Source: an uncultured Bacilli bacterium
GTDB taxonomy: Bacteria; Bacillota_I; Bacilli_A; RF39; UBA660
Direction: 5' to 3'
DNA: 5,784 bases
Assembly (NCBI GenBank): GCA_944371685.1
Contig: CALVXV010000078.1
Coordinates: forward strand, 1-5,784
The notes under the pieces were generated by a model. It did not search any database, was not told where the DNA came from, and saw only the letters and a program-made list of their open reading frames with translations. Positions 5,761 through 5,784 of the stretch are shown piece by piece. Made by a program: the position numbers and the translations under genes. Within the stretch, counting starts at the first letter, position 1. Each line of letters opens with the position of its first letter.

Positions 5761-5784
5761 GGGGCCGTTTTTGGTTTCGACAGG
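5761..5784 (+). ncRNA. ssrA: tmRNA (SsrA RNA), 5' end only
   Basis: The final 24 bases open with GGGGCC and contain TGGTTTCGACAGG, the hallmark start of bacterial tmRNA: the 5' acceptor strand followed by the conserved UUCGAC in the tRNA-like domain. tmRNA acts as a tRNA and then as an mRNA to rescue stalled ribosomes and tag the incomplete protein for degradation. Position directly after smpB and a strong promoter confirm the call. The tag reading frame, pseudoknots and 3' acceptor strand lie beyond the window, so the tag peptide cannot be given. Confidence 0.93.

Overview
The window is strongly AT-rich (codons overwhelmingly end in A or T), and every gene lies on the + strand, separated by very short spacers and U-rich hairpin terminators. 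Ribosome-binding sites are strong (AGAGGTGAT, AGAGGTTGAT, AAAGGGG) and stops are nearly all TAA. This points to a low-GC Gram-positive bacterium of the Bacillota type, possibly one of the uncultured gut Bacilli or Erysipelotrichia-like lineages; the lineage is inference only. Tryptophan is always TGG, so the standard bacterial code fits.

Layout from left to right. Positions 1-63 are the acidic C-terminal end of an unidentified gene, followed by a terminator (82-112). A small single-domain rhodanese gene (171-452) sits between this terminator and a second one that overlaps its own stop codon. Next is a decayed YhcG/DUF1016 family PD-(D/E)XK nuclease (534-1420). It has two +1 shifts, each in a run of seven A, no ATG start, and lysine in place of the catalytic glutamate. 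A well-formed promoter (1467-1494) then drives rmuC (1519-2583), whose 3' end overlaps a gene for a six-helix membrane protein resembling DUF2238 (2570-3121), closed by a terminator. The last unit is rnr (RNase R, 3179-5308) overlapping smpB (5277-5711). An extended -10 promoter follows, and the first 24 bases of tmRNA (ssrA, 5761 onward) are cut by the window end.

The right half is a coherent RNA and translation quality-control block: SmpB and tmRNA rescue stalled ribosomes, and in well-studied bacteria RNase R degrades the defective mRNA and associates with tmRNA-SmpB. RmuC is a DNA-maintenance protein with no obvious functional link to this block. The nuclease remnant is the only accessory-type locus. 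I find no IS element, CRISPR array, tRNA or convincing new multi-gene system. The most unusual points are the way the nuclease gene is broken, the GC-rich hairpin abutting one of its A7 runs, and a near-perfect inverted repeat lying over the ssrA promoter.
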